A DNA stretch of 64,000 bases from Geotrypetes seraphini (Eukaryota; Chordata; Amphibia; Gymnophiona; Dermophiidae): the NCBI RefSeq assembly GCF_902459505.1, contig NC_047094.1, forward strand, positions 29,187,241 to 29,251,240, in the 5' to 3' direction. Of this stretch, positions 22,098 through 31,265 are shown one piece after another. The notes below the pieces were generated by a model. That model was given only the letters and a program-made list of their open reading frames with translations, ran no database searches and was not told where the DNA came from. The translations under genes were made by a program, and so were the position numbers. Position 1 is the first letter of the stretch. Each line of letters starts with the position of its first letter.

Positions 22098-23070
22098 GAG
22101 TACGCTAGTGGCCTGAGAACCAGGGGAATTGGCTGCAATTCCCTTCGCAGCTCCTTGTGACTCTGAGGAAGTCACTTAACTGTCCATTTGCCCAGGTACA
22201 AAATAAATGCTACCGTGTTTCCCCAAAAATAAGACAGTGTCTTATAATAATTTGTGGTCCAAAAAACGCATTAGAGCTTATTTTCGGGGACGTCTTTTTT
22301 TTTTTTTTTTTCATGTACAACAATCATCTCTCCCTTCCCTCTCCTCCACCCCAATTCTTCATCTTTCCTTTCTCCCCCCCCCCCATGTGCGGCATCTTTC
22401 CTCCCCTGTGTATCAGAACTCCACTGACCCTCCCACCGTGAGACTGACATACCTCCGCTCCGAGACCTCCATAAGCAGCAGCAACGGCAGCTGTTTTTGG
22501 AGGACTCAGAGTGGAGGTATGTCAGGTCTCACTGGGGTGGGGATTGCTGAACTGACAAGTCTGATTTTTTCAGTAAATCGGGCAGCACTAGTGTCAAGCA
22601 CGTCTACTCCTTCCCAAATTGTATATTTACTGAAATTGCAATATCTCCTATTTGTACAGCTCTACAAATTGTATATCTAGTGGAATAGCCCAGTCATCTT
22701 TTCTGTATCCTAAACCCTAAATTGTAATTCTCCAACCTTATTGCAATTCTCCTGGAAATGTCCAGCTGTTTCTTTTGTAATCCGCCTAGAACTGCAAGGT
22801 ACGGGCGGAATAGAAGTCATTAATATAATGTAATGGAGTCGAGGAGTGTCAGGGACATTCGGGGGGGGGGGGTCTTCGGGGGTCAATCTTAACCAGGGGT
22901 TATTTTTAGGGTAGGGCTTATAATAGGAGCATCATGTTAGGGCTTATTTTCGGATAGGTCTTATTTGGGGGGAAACAGGGTAGAGCTATACTAAGTTCTC
23001 ATATATACTGTAATATGTAAACTGCTTTGATTGTAACCACAGAAAGGAAGTAAATCCCATCTCATCCCTC
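22098..23070 (+). mobile_element. tRNA-derived SINE split by a mariner-type element
   Basis: The head (22098-22210) shows GCAGCTCCTTGTGACTCTG and AAGTCACTTAACTGTCC. The tail (22983-23070) shows TATAATATGTAAACTGCTTT-type text and ends ACAGAAAGGAAGTAAATCCC. The same head and tail pair brackets 48853-49765. The interruption is the element at 22213-22980. Confidence 0.6.
22213..22980. mobile_element. TA-flanked element (CCGTGTTTCCCC termini)
   Basis: The left tip CCGTGTTTCCCCAAAAATAA is inverted at the right (TTATTTGGGGGGAAACAGGG). TA flanks lie at 22211-22212 and 22981-22982, as for Tc1/mariner. No transposase is seen. A LINE/SINE-like tail is embedded at about 22783-22842. Confidence 0.75.
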
Positions 23071-23150
23071 TTCCTTACAATATCTAAATGTGACATTGTG
23101 CAGTTACAGTATTTTCCTGGTGTCTGGTGGTGCACACCAGCTCATCCCCT

Positions 23151-23388
23151 ATGGAGACAGCTGCTTAAAAGCCACAGCCTCAGCACCCTGATGTTGTGGG
23201 TTCAAACCCCCACTGCTCCCTGTGACCCTGCACAGGTCACTTAATCCCCCCCCCATTGCCCCAGGTACATTGTGAGCCTGCCAGGACAGACTGGGAAAAA
23301 TGCTTGAGTACCTGAATAAATTCATGTAAACTGTTCTGAGCTCTCTTGGGAGAACAGTATAGAAAATTGAATAAATACATAATGTGAA
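23151..23388 (+). mobile_element. tRNA-derived SINE, copy 1
   Basis: Contains a Pol III B-box-like GGTTCAAACCC at about 23199, GTCACTTAATCC, TGCTTGAGTACCTGAATAAA and a tail ATTGAATAAATACATAA. It closely resembles 23519-23760. Confidence 0.75.
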
Positions 23389-23407
23389 AAGTTTCAGCCT
23401 CTGATAA

Positions 23408-23508
23408 CCAGAGCTGGTACTGTGACATCACAATGCCTCATTCCACCAATGCCTCATCAGTGATGTCACAATGGCTTCATTGTCCTATAGTTGGCTCACT
23501 TTTACTAC
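23408..23508 (-). repeat. Dispersed ~100-bp repeat, copy C (TGACATCA-rich)
   Basis: Inverted relative to copies at 1365-1466 and 10831-10938. Shared text includes CCAGAGCTGG, TGTGACATCACAATGCCTCA and TGATGTCACAATGGCTTCA. Confidence 0.7.
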
Positions 23509-23518
23509 ATTTTGATTT

Positions 23519-23760
23519 CTAGAGTGGTACAGTGGTTAAAGCTACAGTCTCAGCACCCTGAGGTTGTGGGTTCAAACCCATGCTGCTCCTTTTGACCCTG
23601 GGTAAGTCCCTTAATCCCCTCATTGCCCCAGGTACATTAGGTAGATTGTGAGCCCAGTAGAACAGACAGGGGAAAATGCTTGAGTACCTGAATAAATTCA
23701 TGTAAACCGTTCTGAGCGCCCCTGGGGAGAACAGTGTAGAAAATTGAATAAATATATAAC
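23519..23760 (+). mobile_element. tRNA-derived SINE, copy 2
   Basis: A-box-like TGGTACAGTGGTTAAAGC at 23524 and B-box-like GGTTCAAACCC near 23569 are followed by the same 3' body as copy 1 (GGGGAAAATGCTTGAGTACC) and an AATAAATA tail. Fragments lie at 28757-28815 (-), 44600-44700 (+) and 51355-51580 (-). Confidence 0.8.
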
Positions 23761-24206
23761 ATAATTCTTAATGAGGTCTCAGAACAGCAGTCCAAGTGGG
23801 AACACTTTAAACCAAGTCCCTAACACCTAGGGTATATCAAATTCCTCTTTTAGTTGAATCAGCCTATTAAAGCTGCTACTGTTCATTAATATAGCATGTG
23901 AGCTGAGATAAGGGCTTTCATGATAGTGCAGAAGTGTAGCTCTTAAAAAGTCCTGTGCTGCCATCTCTTGTTAGACAAATCGGAAAATCTGCAAAAAGCT
24001 TTCCATCTCTTTCTCCAGAGTCTTTTTCCAAGCTGTGAAAGCTTTTATTTGGCCAACACATAAAAAATATTCAAAGATGTCATACATGGATTTATTGAGA
24101 GGTCCCTTCGTATGTGGAACATGAATGTTCAGTTTATTCCTAAAACACTTATGCAAAGCGCAAAAAAATAAAGAAACTGGAAATGCTAAAAGGGAAACAA
24201 GCTAAG
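23761..24206. other. Spacer without recognisable content
   Basis: AT-balanced and possibly single copy; no repeats or exons recognised. Confidence 0.35.
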
Positions 24207-25420
24207 GGCTCCTTTTACTAAATGGTGCAAGAGGTTTTGTAGCATGGACCGGTGAGGTAAATGTGCCGACGCTCGTGGAGGGGCATAATCGAAAGGGACG
24301 TCTAAGTCCGTTTACGTCCAAAAAGAGTCTAAATCCCATTTACGAAAGAGACGTCCAAAGTCGTTTGACTTTCCAAAAATTGTCCAATTATACGTCCTGA
24401 AGATCTGATCGTCCAAGCCGCAAAAACGTCGATCTTTAAAGGACATTTTCGTCCAACTGTCCGCCCAAATCTAAAACGTCTAGAACAAGCCCTGTTGGAC
24501 GTGGGAGGGGCCTGCAAATTGATGGACAGAACACCCAGACAGGGCACCTAAATAGTGGGATACCTTACAGGGCACTGCTGTGAACTTCACAAACAGGGTG
24601 CCATTGCTTCTCCTCACTACAGCTCCCTTATAGGTGACGGTGAGCCCCCCAAACCACCTCCAGAATCCCCTAGACCCACTTATCTACCACCCCAATAGCC
24701 CTTATGGCTGCAGGAGCCACTTATATGCCAGTAAAAAAGGGTTTTGGGGTGTATAGGGCAGTGCACATGTTTAAGTATCAATGCAGTGATTACAGGGCAT
24801 GGGTCCTCCTCTCTATGAGTCCCTAACCCACCCCCAAGATAACTTAAGCCGCCTCTGTGCTGGACGACTAGGCTTTCCTATGCCAGGCGGCCAGGTGATG
24901 ATGGTCTGGAGGCTGAATTTTAAAGATGTGATTAATATTTTTATGGGGGTGGGTCGGTGATCACTGGGGTAGTGTGTGGGGGTCTGTTTTATGTGTTTTC
25001 AGTGCATATCTGGTGAGTTTAGGTGGGGTTTTCTGACTTAGACTGTGTTTCAAATGGTCTATGTCACAACGTCCAAGTTCCGTCGATCGTGGGCTGTATC
25101 ACTTTTGGTTATACATGCTGTATGACTAAGTCTAAGCCGGCCCACGTCCCGCCCAACTCCCGCCCTTGACACGCCTCCCGAAATGCCCCGTTTAGCTTTG
25201 GCACTATGAGGGCCTAAGTCGTTTAGAAATACGTCCAAAACCCGGTTTGATTATCGGCGCTTGGACGTTTTTGAGAAATGTTCGACTTAGGCCGGTTTTT
25301 GGACGTTTTTCTCTTTCGATTATGAGCCCCTTAGAATTCCTACGAGCATCAGAGAGAATTTACCTCGCTGGCCCATGCTAAAAACCTCTAGAGCTGTTTA
25401 ATAAAACCCAGCGTAAATAA
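24207..25420. mobile_element. Palindromic TTTTACTAAA MITE split by a mariner element
   Basis: The left half (24207-24277, CTCCTTTTACTAAATGGTGC) and right half (25332-25420, ending CCTCTAGAGCTGTTTAATAA) form one inverted repeat. The central arms GACGCTCGT and CCTACGAGC meet exactly where the element at 24278-25331 sits. Confidence 0.75.
24278..25331 (-). mobile_element. Tc1/mariner-type non-autonomous element, complete copy
   Basis: Full-length copy of the family at 14685-21114 in inverse orientation: it starts GGAGGGGCATAATCGAAAGG and ends TCTTTCGATTATGAGCCCC. The TA target is preserved on the right (25332-25333) and altered to TG on the left. About 1.05 kb, non-coding, rich in ACGTCC words. 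Confidence 0.85.
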
Positions 25421-25610
25421 TTAAGGAGCATTTGGCATTTACCTGTTCCCTTAATTCATGGTGTTTTACATCAGATTACATGCTAGATAGACTGAAATCC
25501 TGCACCCAAGAGCTTACAATTTAAAGAGGTGTGTAATAGGAGAGAACAAGTGCAGTAGGAGAAAGAGTCCTGGCAAATAACTCTGGATACGCTTTATGAG
25601 TGAACAGAAA
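25421..25610. other. Short spacer
   Basis: Includes a possible L2-like 3' tail fragment (AAGAGCTTACAATTTAAAGA). Nothing coding. Confidence 0.3.
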
Positions 25611-27370
25611 GAGCTATATAATCGCAATGGAAATACGTCTAAAATCCCGCCTAAATCAGTACTTGGACAACCTAAAAGACAGGCTGTCCAAATGCCGATA
25701 ATCAAAACGGGTTTTAGACGTATCTAAAAATAGCTTTTCAGTGCTGCTGTACGCCCAGAGTGAAATGGGGCATTTTTGAAGGAGTGGTTAGGGCAGGAGG
25801 GAGGCGGGATGTGGGCCAACCTAGACTTGGTCATCCTGCAGCGATAATCAAAAGATCAACGAGACTTCCTACCCGAAACTTATATGTTGTGACTTACCGG
25901 TAGGTGATTTTAAAACAAGTCTAAGTGCCCAGAAGGTATACAAAGTGACCAGATAACCACTGCAGGGACAAATTGAAGACCTCTACACACTCTCCCAGTG
26001 ATCACTGACCCCACTCCCCCAATATTGGAATAAAAAAGTACATAACTGCCTCCAGAACATCAGCCCCTGGCATAGGAAAGCCTAGTAGAGCTGCATAGAG
26101 GTGTCTTATGTAGTCTGGGGGGTGGGTTAGTGAACCATAGAAAGGAGGACCTAGACCCATAAGCCACTCTAACCACTGCATTCATGGTGTAACAGCGGGA
26201 TCTGGATAGTCCCTGCTGCTGTCCCAAAAACCCCCCTTTTTCTCCTTACCCTCCCCTAAATAAAACCAACAAGCATATTATAGTGTAATAGCCGCAGCTC
26301 TTTATTTAAATCAAATAACCAATAAATTAACTTTGCATAAATAACATCATTAACATAATGAACCTTAAATTGAAAATCAACATCAGCAAGCTCCTCCCGA
26401 GCTACCCCGTGTAAACATTACCATTTGCCCCCTACCCCGCCACCAACAGCAAGCGTCTGAGGGGTGGCATGACCTCATGCCCCTTTAACCCGGGTCACCT
26501 GACCCCAAGGCATGGCTCCCAGCCGGCCCACCGCTCATCGCCGGATGAGTCCCAGCAACCAGTAGCTCGGGATATCCGCCGTCCCAAGCCACTAGAGCCA
26601 CCAACCAAGGGTGGGAGGGAGGGACAGAAACTGCCCTGGAGGACCTAAAACAACTCGAGTCCTCCAAGGTCCCGATTTTTGAGCCCCCTCAAACCGCCCC
26701 TTTCCCTAATCTAACCTATTAGAAACTCGCCTTTTGGCACAAACCCCTCCCCTAAACCTATTCTAATTCTCCTTCCTAATGATCCTCCCAGCTTGCCTTG
26801 TGGGCATCACGATGGCCTCCCAGCCCCATGTTACTATCCGCCCGTTAAGACAAGCTCCCGGGCTACTCTAAACATGTGCACCCAACAAAACCCCCCAAAA
26901 CCCTACTGAACTGCCATATAGGTGGCACCTGCAGCCATAAGGGCTATTGGAATAGTAGACAGGTGGGTATATTAGGCTTTGTGGGGGCTCACCATGACCT
27001 ATAAAGGGAGTTGTGGTGAGATGTTTATGTGGCATCCTTTTTGTGAAGTTCACAGCAGTGCCCTGTAAGGTGTCCCAGTACTCTGTTGCCATGTCTGGGT
27101 ATCCAGTCCATCACTTTGCTGGTCCCTTCCACATCCAAAAGGTCTTGTTCTGGACATTTTTGACTTGGACAATTTTTTGGACGAGAATGGGGTATAAAGA
27201 CAGTTGACTTAGCGGTCTGGATGATCAAACGGCTGGACATAGAAGAAGACGATTCTCAAAAAAAACAATTGGGGACACATTTTTCAAGAATGGACTTTGG
27301 ATGTTTCCAACTTTGGGCGACTAGCGCCTTAGGCCCTAAACGAAGTTAGACTTTTTTTTATTATGCCGCG
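25611..27370 (+). mobile_element. Tc1/mariner-type non-autonomous element, third copy, interrupted
   Basis: More diverged copy of the 14685/24278 family: AATACGTCTAAAATCCCGCC at the left, GATGTGGGCCAACCTAGACT inside, and a right end near TTATTATGCCGC. It is interrupted at about 26187-26868. Confidence 0.75.
26187..26868. mobile_element. Unclassified ~680-bp insertion
   Basis: Boundaries were deduced by comparing the host mariner copy with its two relatives. The insert begins near TGGTGTAACAGCGGG and ends near CTACTCTAAACA. Its TG...CA edges would fit an isolated terminal repeat of an old retroelement, but no coding or partner repeat is visible. Confidence 0.4.
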
Positions 27371-27945
27371 CAAAGTTTTATTGTCACACCAGCTCTGCCT
27401 GTTTCCCTCACAGGTACAGGGAGCGGTTATACTTTCAACCAACAGAAAATAAGACTAAGGTTCTGAGTTAAAGGAACAAAAACAGGTTTCTTTTGGCTAG
27501 CAGCTGCCACACCCCAAACACATGATTAGCAGCCTTATCTCTTTCAGCCAGGGCTGGTTCTAGCCAGACCCTGGAAATAAGTTCATGATTTCACACACAG
27601 TAGCTTACCTCAGCCAGCAGGGTATGGGAACAGCAGTGTATCGCAAACTGTGTGCCACGGTGAGAGGGATGTCCTGTAGGCACTCAGCCTGCACTGGCAC
27701 CTCTCCGCATCCCCCCCCCCCCCCCCACTGGTGTACCAGTTTCAGGGTTAGTATGTTCAGGTCCCCATTTGGAGGGCCTCTGTGCATGCACAGACATTGA
27801 TGTGATGATGTCACACATGTGCATGACATCATCACGTCAACATCTTCCAGCTGGCCAGGAGGGGGAGTGCTGGAGCTTCTATCTGAGAAACTGAACTAAC
27901 CTGAGGAAGAGGCAAAGTTGCATAGCCTCTGTCACACAACCTTTA
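27371..27945. other. Spacer with a probable hAT fragment
   Basis: At 27630-27845 the words GCAAACTGTGTGCCACGG and a mirrored TGATGATGTCACACATGTGC block suggest a decayed hAT-like element. A C run of about 17 lies at 27711-27727. No gene is seen. Confidence 0.35.
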
Positions 27946-28080
27946 ATTTATTATTTTGTTTTATACACTTATTGGGATTTCTTAAGCGCCTTTATGAAGT
28001 GATTCACCCAAGGTGGTGTTTGGCAGATAGTTTAACATACAACCTACACAAACGGTAACTACAAGAGATTTAAAAATGCA
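27946..28080 (-). repeat. LINE 3'-tail fragment (L2-like)
   Basis: Reverse complement of an L2-style ending (GGTGAATCACTTCATAAAGG then AAGAAATCCCAATAA). Confidence 0.45.
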
Positions 28081-29008
28081 GTGAGTGGCTCAAAGAGACT
28101 CAGTATAAAAGAACAGTATCCCATTACCATGCCTTGCAGGGTGTGGAAAATGTATAAAGGAGAAGCCAGGTGATGAGGCATTTACCAAAGCTGACATGTC
28201 CCCAGGTCTTAACCCAGATTTCGGTTACAAATAGAATATCTTCAGGGGATCCTTATGATGCAATGAATGAGCATTAATTTAACCATTTTTTTTTCACAGA
28301 AGCAAAGTTAGTGAGTGTGCACTCTTTTGAAACAAGGTGTAATATGTAAAACGAGGGCACACTCTTTCTGAAAGAGGACACACCATGCATACATGTGCAT
28401 TACTTCAAGCATATGCAACAGCCACCATCTTTGCATATAGTGTGCACTCCCTCAACAGAGTGTGCTCTATTATTGCCAAATAATAAAATATGAATTTTGG
28501 GGGGTGTTTTTATTGCGTATTTTCTTTTGATAACAATATGCAACAGCATAGGATATATTATAACTTTCCATATCACTGTAAATGAATGCCTATCCCTTCT
28601 GTACTAGGGGTTGTAGGATGAGGGCAAAAAGGAGTAGACTAATACGCCTTAGTAAAAGAGGGGGTTAACTTAGGCTCTGTTTGGGTGTCTTCCAAACAGC
28701 ACTGTTTTGAGAATCTGGGCTTCAGCACTTCCTGAAAGCATAGAGATTTTTTTTTTATATATATTCCGCATATCCTACAATTCTATGCAGATTACAAATT
28801 ATTCAGGTACTCAAGCAGACACAGCCCATAGAGAGAGGGAGCCCCGACTGCAGGGTTATGGAGGAATGCTTGATGGCTGGGTGACATCAGAGGATTTACG
28901 CTGAAACAAATGGGTCCAAGGATTTAGAATGGGAAGAGAAAAATAGGGGAAAATCCCCAGGTGGTTGCAAATGAAGGCTTATGGTACCAAAGCCAATAGA
29001 TGTTGGCA
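28081..29008. other. Spacer, mostly unclassified
   Basis: Contains only a short SINE piece at about 28757-28815 (-). The rest shows no coding or repeat structure I can name. Confidence 0.35.
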
Positions 29009-29141
29009 TAGGGTTACCATGTGGCTCCAGAAAAAGGAGGACAGATTGAGGCCTCCAGATTTTGCTGCCATTGAAGGCAATGGAAGTAAAACCCGGAAGT
29101 CTCAATCCGTCCTCCTTTTTCTGGAGCTATATGGTAACCCA
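29009..29141. mobile_element. 133-bp palindromic MITE (TAGGGTTACCAT termini)
   Basis: The left arm TAGGGTTACCATGTGGCTCC is mirrored at the right (GGAGCTATATGGTAACCC), with AAAAAGGAGGAC stems. No clear target duplication was found. Termini resemble the hAT MITE at 49814-50145. Confidence 0.7.
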
Positions 29142-29468
29142 AGGCAGGGAACCCAAAGGAGCTGGAGAAAAAGGTGTTAGTAATGCAGTTTTCTACTTCT
29201 CTATGTGCATAATAAAGGTTTTTAAATGTTTACTTGTTTAGGAAGTATTGGGAACTGGATGGCCCGCATGCTCCAGCCTGGACTTATGCTAGCCTCAAGC
29301 AGAAGAAAATTGGAAATACAGCTGTTTCTTGTTTTGCCCCAGTAGCCATTAGTTTTTCTGGTGAGGAGTCGCTGATGTCTCTTCCTGCCCCAGTGGCTAT
29401 TAATGGTTCTGGGCTAATAACGCTGCTGCCATTTCAAGTCTGGCAATTACTGCTCCTACAGCAGACTC
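29142..29468. other. Spacer without recognisable content
   Basis: The 79-residue frame at 29234-29473 has no recognisable domain and is not called as a gene. Confidence 0.3.
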
Positions 29469-29690
29469 CATAAGAATAGCCTTACTAGGTCAGATCAATG
29501 ATCCATCAAGCCCAGTAGCCCGTTCTCACAGTCACTAGTACCTGGCCAAAACCCAAGGAGTAGCAACATTCCATCCTACCGATCCAGGGCAAGCAGAGGC
29601 TTCCCCCATGTCTTTCTCAATAACAGACTATGGACTTTTCCTCCAGGAACTTATCCAAACCTTCTTAAAACCAGATGCCTATTTCGAAGC
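29469..29690 (-). repeat. CR1 3' end fragment
   Basis: Antisense CR1 3' text (ATAGCCTTACTAGGTCAGAT, CAATAACAGACTATGGACTT, CTTATCCAAACCTTCTTAAA), matching the sense copy at 40015-40297. Confidence 0.8.
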
Positions 29691-30352
29691 ACATGGGCAT
29701 TTCCCCCACCTTGCAAGCAACTTCTGCATATTTTCCCAGTCACTATTTCGAGGTGCCAACACAGCTGGATTCCCTTGTTCAAAAATCTTCACACCACCAG
29801 AATATCCTGTTCCCTGGTGCAAATAAAACATGGTGATTTATTTTCTTCCCCATTTGATGCATGAATTATATCAGAGGCATTAAGTTCTACAGGATGAGAA
29901 GCACGGCATTCGCAGTCAGTTTCTGCTCAGCAGGCAGAAACACTACATTAGACCACATTTTGCCATTTCGACAATGCATTTCATCTTGATATTCACCTAT
30001 TTTTAGTATTGGCTCCAAAGTGATTCTCCTCTGGGGTTCAGTTGCCTAGCAGCCACCTCTTGGCTCATGTGATTAGTTTGGAGGCAGGTGGCTATTAATG
30101 TGTTTCTGTGCAGATAACCTGGCATTTTCCAACAAGTGCCGCTGAAGACTGACTTTGCATGGGGATTGTGAACTCATAGTCTGAGCTTAACGTAAAGCAA
30201 AAGTTGTGATACTTGGTGCAGTCTAGAATAGTTTTCTTCTTTCACTAAATCACACCCATTAGGTACGGTTTTGGGTTTTTTTTAGTTCCTGTAAGGTAGT
30301 CAAAAATGTGTTAGTCTAATAAAAAAGAAAAAGGAATCACCTTATATTCTTT
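29691..30352. other. Spacer, possibly single copy
   Basis: No repeats recognised; 29990-30230 is AT-balanced without relatives in the window. Confidence 0.3.
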
Positions 30353-30620
30353 TACATAAGAACATACGAGCTGCCATATTGGGACAGACCAAAGGACCAT
30401 CAAGTCCAGTATTTTGTTTCCAACAGTGGCCAACCCAAGTCACAAGTGCCTGGCAAGATCCCAAGGAGTAAAACAGACTTTATGCTGCTTATCCTTGGAA
30501 TAAGCAGTGGATTTCCCCAAGCCATTTCAATAATAGCCTTTAGACGTCTCTTTTAGGAAATTATGCAAACCTTTTTTAAACCCTGCTATGCTAACTGATT
30601 TCACCACATTTAAGAGGATT
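30353..30620 (-). repeat. CR1 3' end fragment
   Basis: Starts ACATAAGAACATACGAGCTG and continues GGGACAGACCAAAGGACC and CCAAGGAGTAAAACAG, the antisense 3' UTR and end of ORF2 of an older CR1 subfamily. Confidence 0.8.
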
Positions 30621-30891
30621 AACACAATCACTACATTACTTCATTCTAAATGTACTATGAACTGCGCAGCAGCACTAGATTTCTACAAAGAAAAATATAT
30701 TGTATTTGATTATTAGAATTATTGTCCCCCTTCTTGGCTTGATTCCTGTTTTCCTTTTTATTCTTTTATCAAAAAACTATGGTGCTTTTTTAAATTTAAC
30801 TAAAGTGCATTAAACATTTAAGCAAGAATGCTATAAATGGGGCTTAAAATTCAACATTTTAAAAAATCAGTACTAAGCATAATTCCATGCA
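30621..30891. other. AT-rich spacer
   Basis: No feature recognised. Confidence 0.3.
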
Positions 30892-31258
30892 CAGTGGCAT
30901 AGTAATGGGGGAGATGTCATCTTGCTAGGAGCATCAGCACCTCTCTTCCTCTCCGCCATGTACCTCTTTGACTCTTCAGTGACACAAGCAGCATTTCCAG
31001 CCTGCTGCTCACACTGGCCTCGGCTCTCCCTTTGAAGTCACTTCCTGGTCACATGACTAGGAAATGAGGTCAGAGGGAGAACTGAGGCTGGCACAGGTAG
31101 CAGGTTGGAGATGCCGCTCGTGGAGGTGAAGAGTTAAAGAGGTACAGGGGAAGGGAAGGCACGCATGCAGTGGGAGGGGGGAGGGGTTAGGGAAAGAGTG
31201 GGAGGAGCAGAGAAAAGGGCGGGGATGCCACCGCCCTGGGCGCTTCCTACGCTCACTA
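30892..31258. mobile_element. CAGTGGCATAG-family element
   Basis: Left end CAGTGGCATAGTAATGGGG. A CTGCTCACACTGGCC and CTTTGAAGTCACTTCCTGG block and a right end resembling TACGCTCACTATA (degenerate inverse of the left tip) match 39054-39423. Confidence 0.6.
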
Positions 31259-31265
31259 TACTTGT

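Noticed and set aside
23151-23760. Possible functional tRNA genes at the two B-box sites
   Set aside because: The promoter boxes are present but no cloverleaf can be folded, and both are followed by the same retroposon body, so they are SINEs.
27900-27945. CTGAGGA followed by a 6-bp hairpin (AGAGGC/GCCTCT), resembling a hammerhead start
   Set aside because: GAAA is missing after the hairpin and no stem III or I can be drawn.
29009-29141. Possible 8-bp target duplication of this MITE
   Set aside because: Flanks TGTTGGCA and AGGCAGGG do not match.
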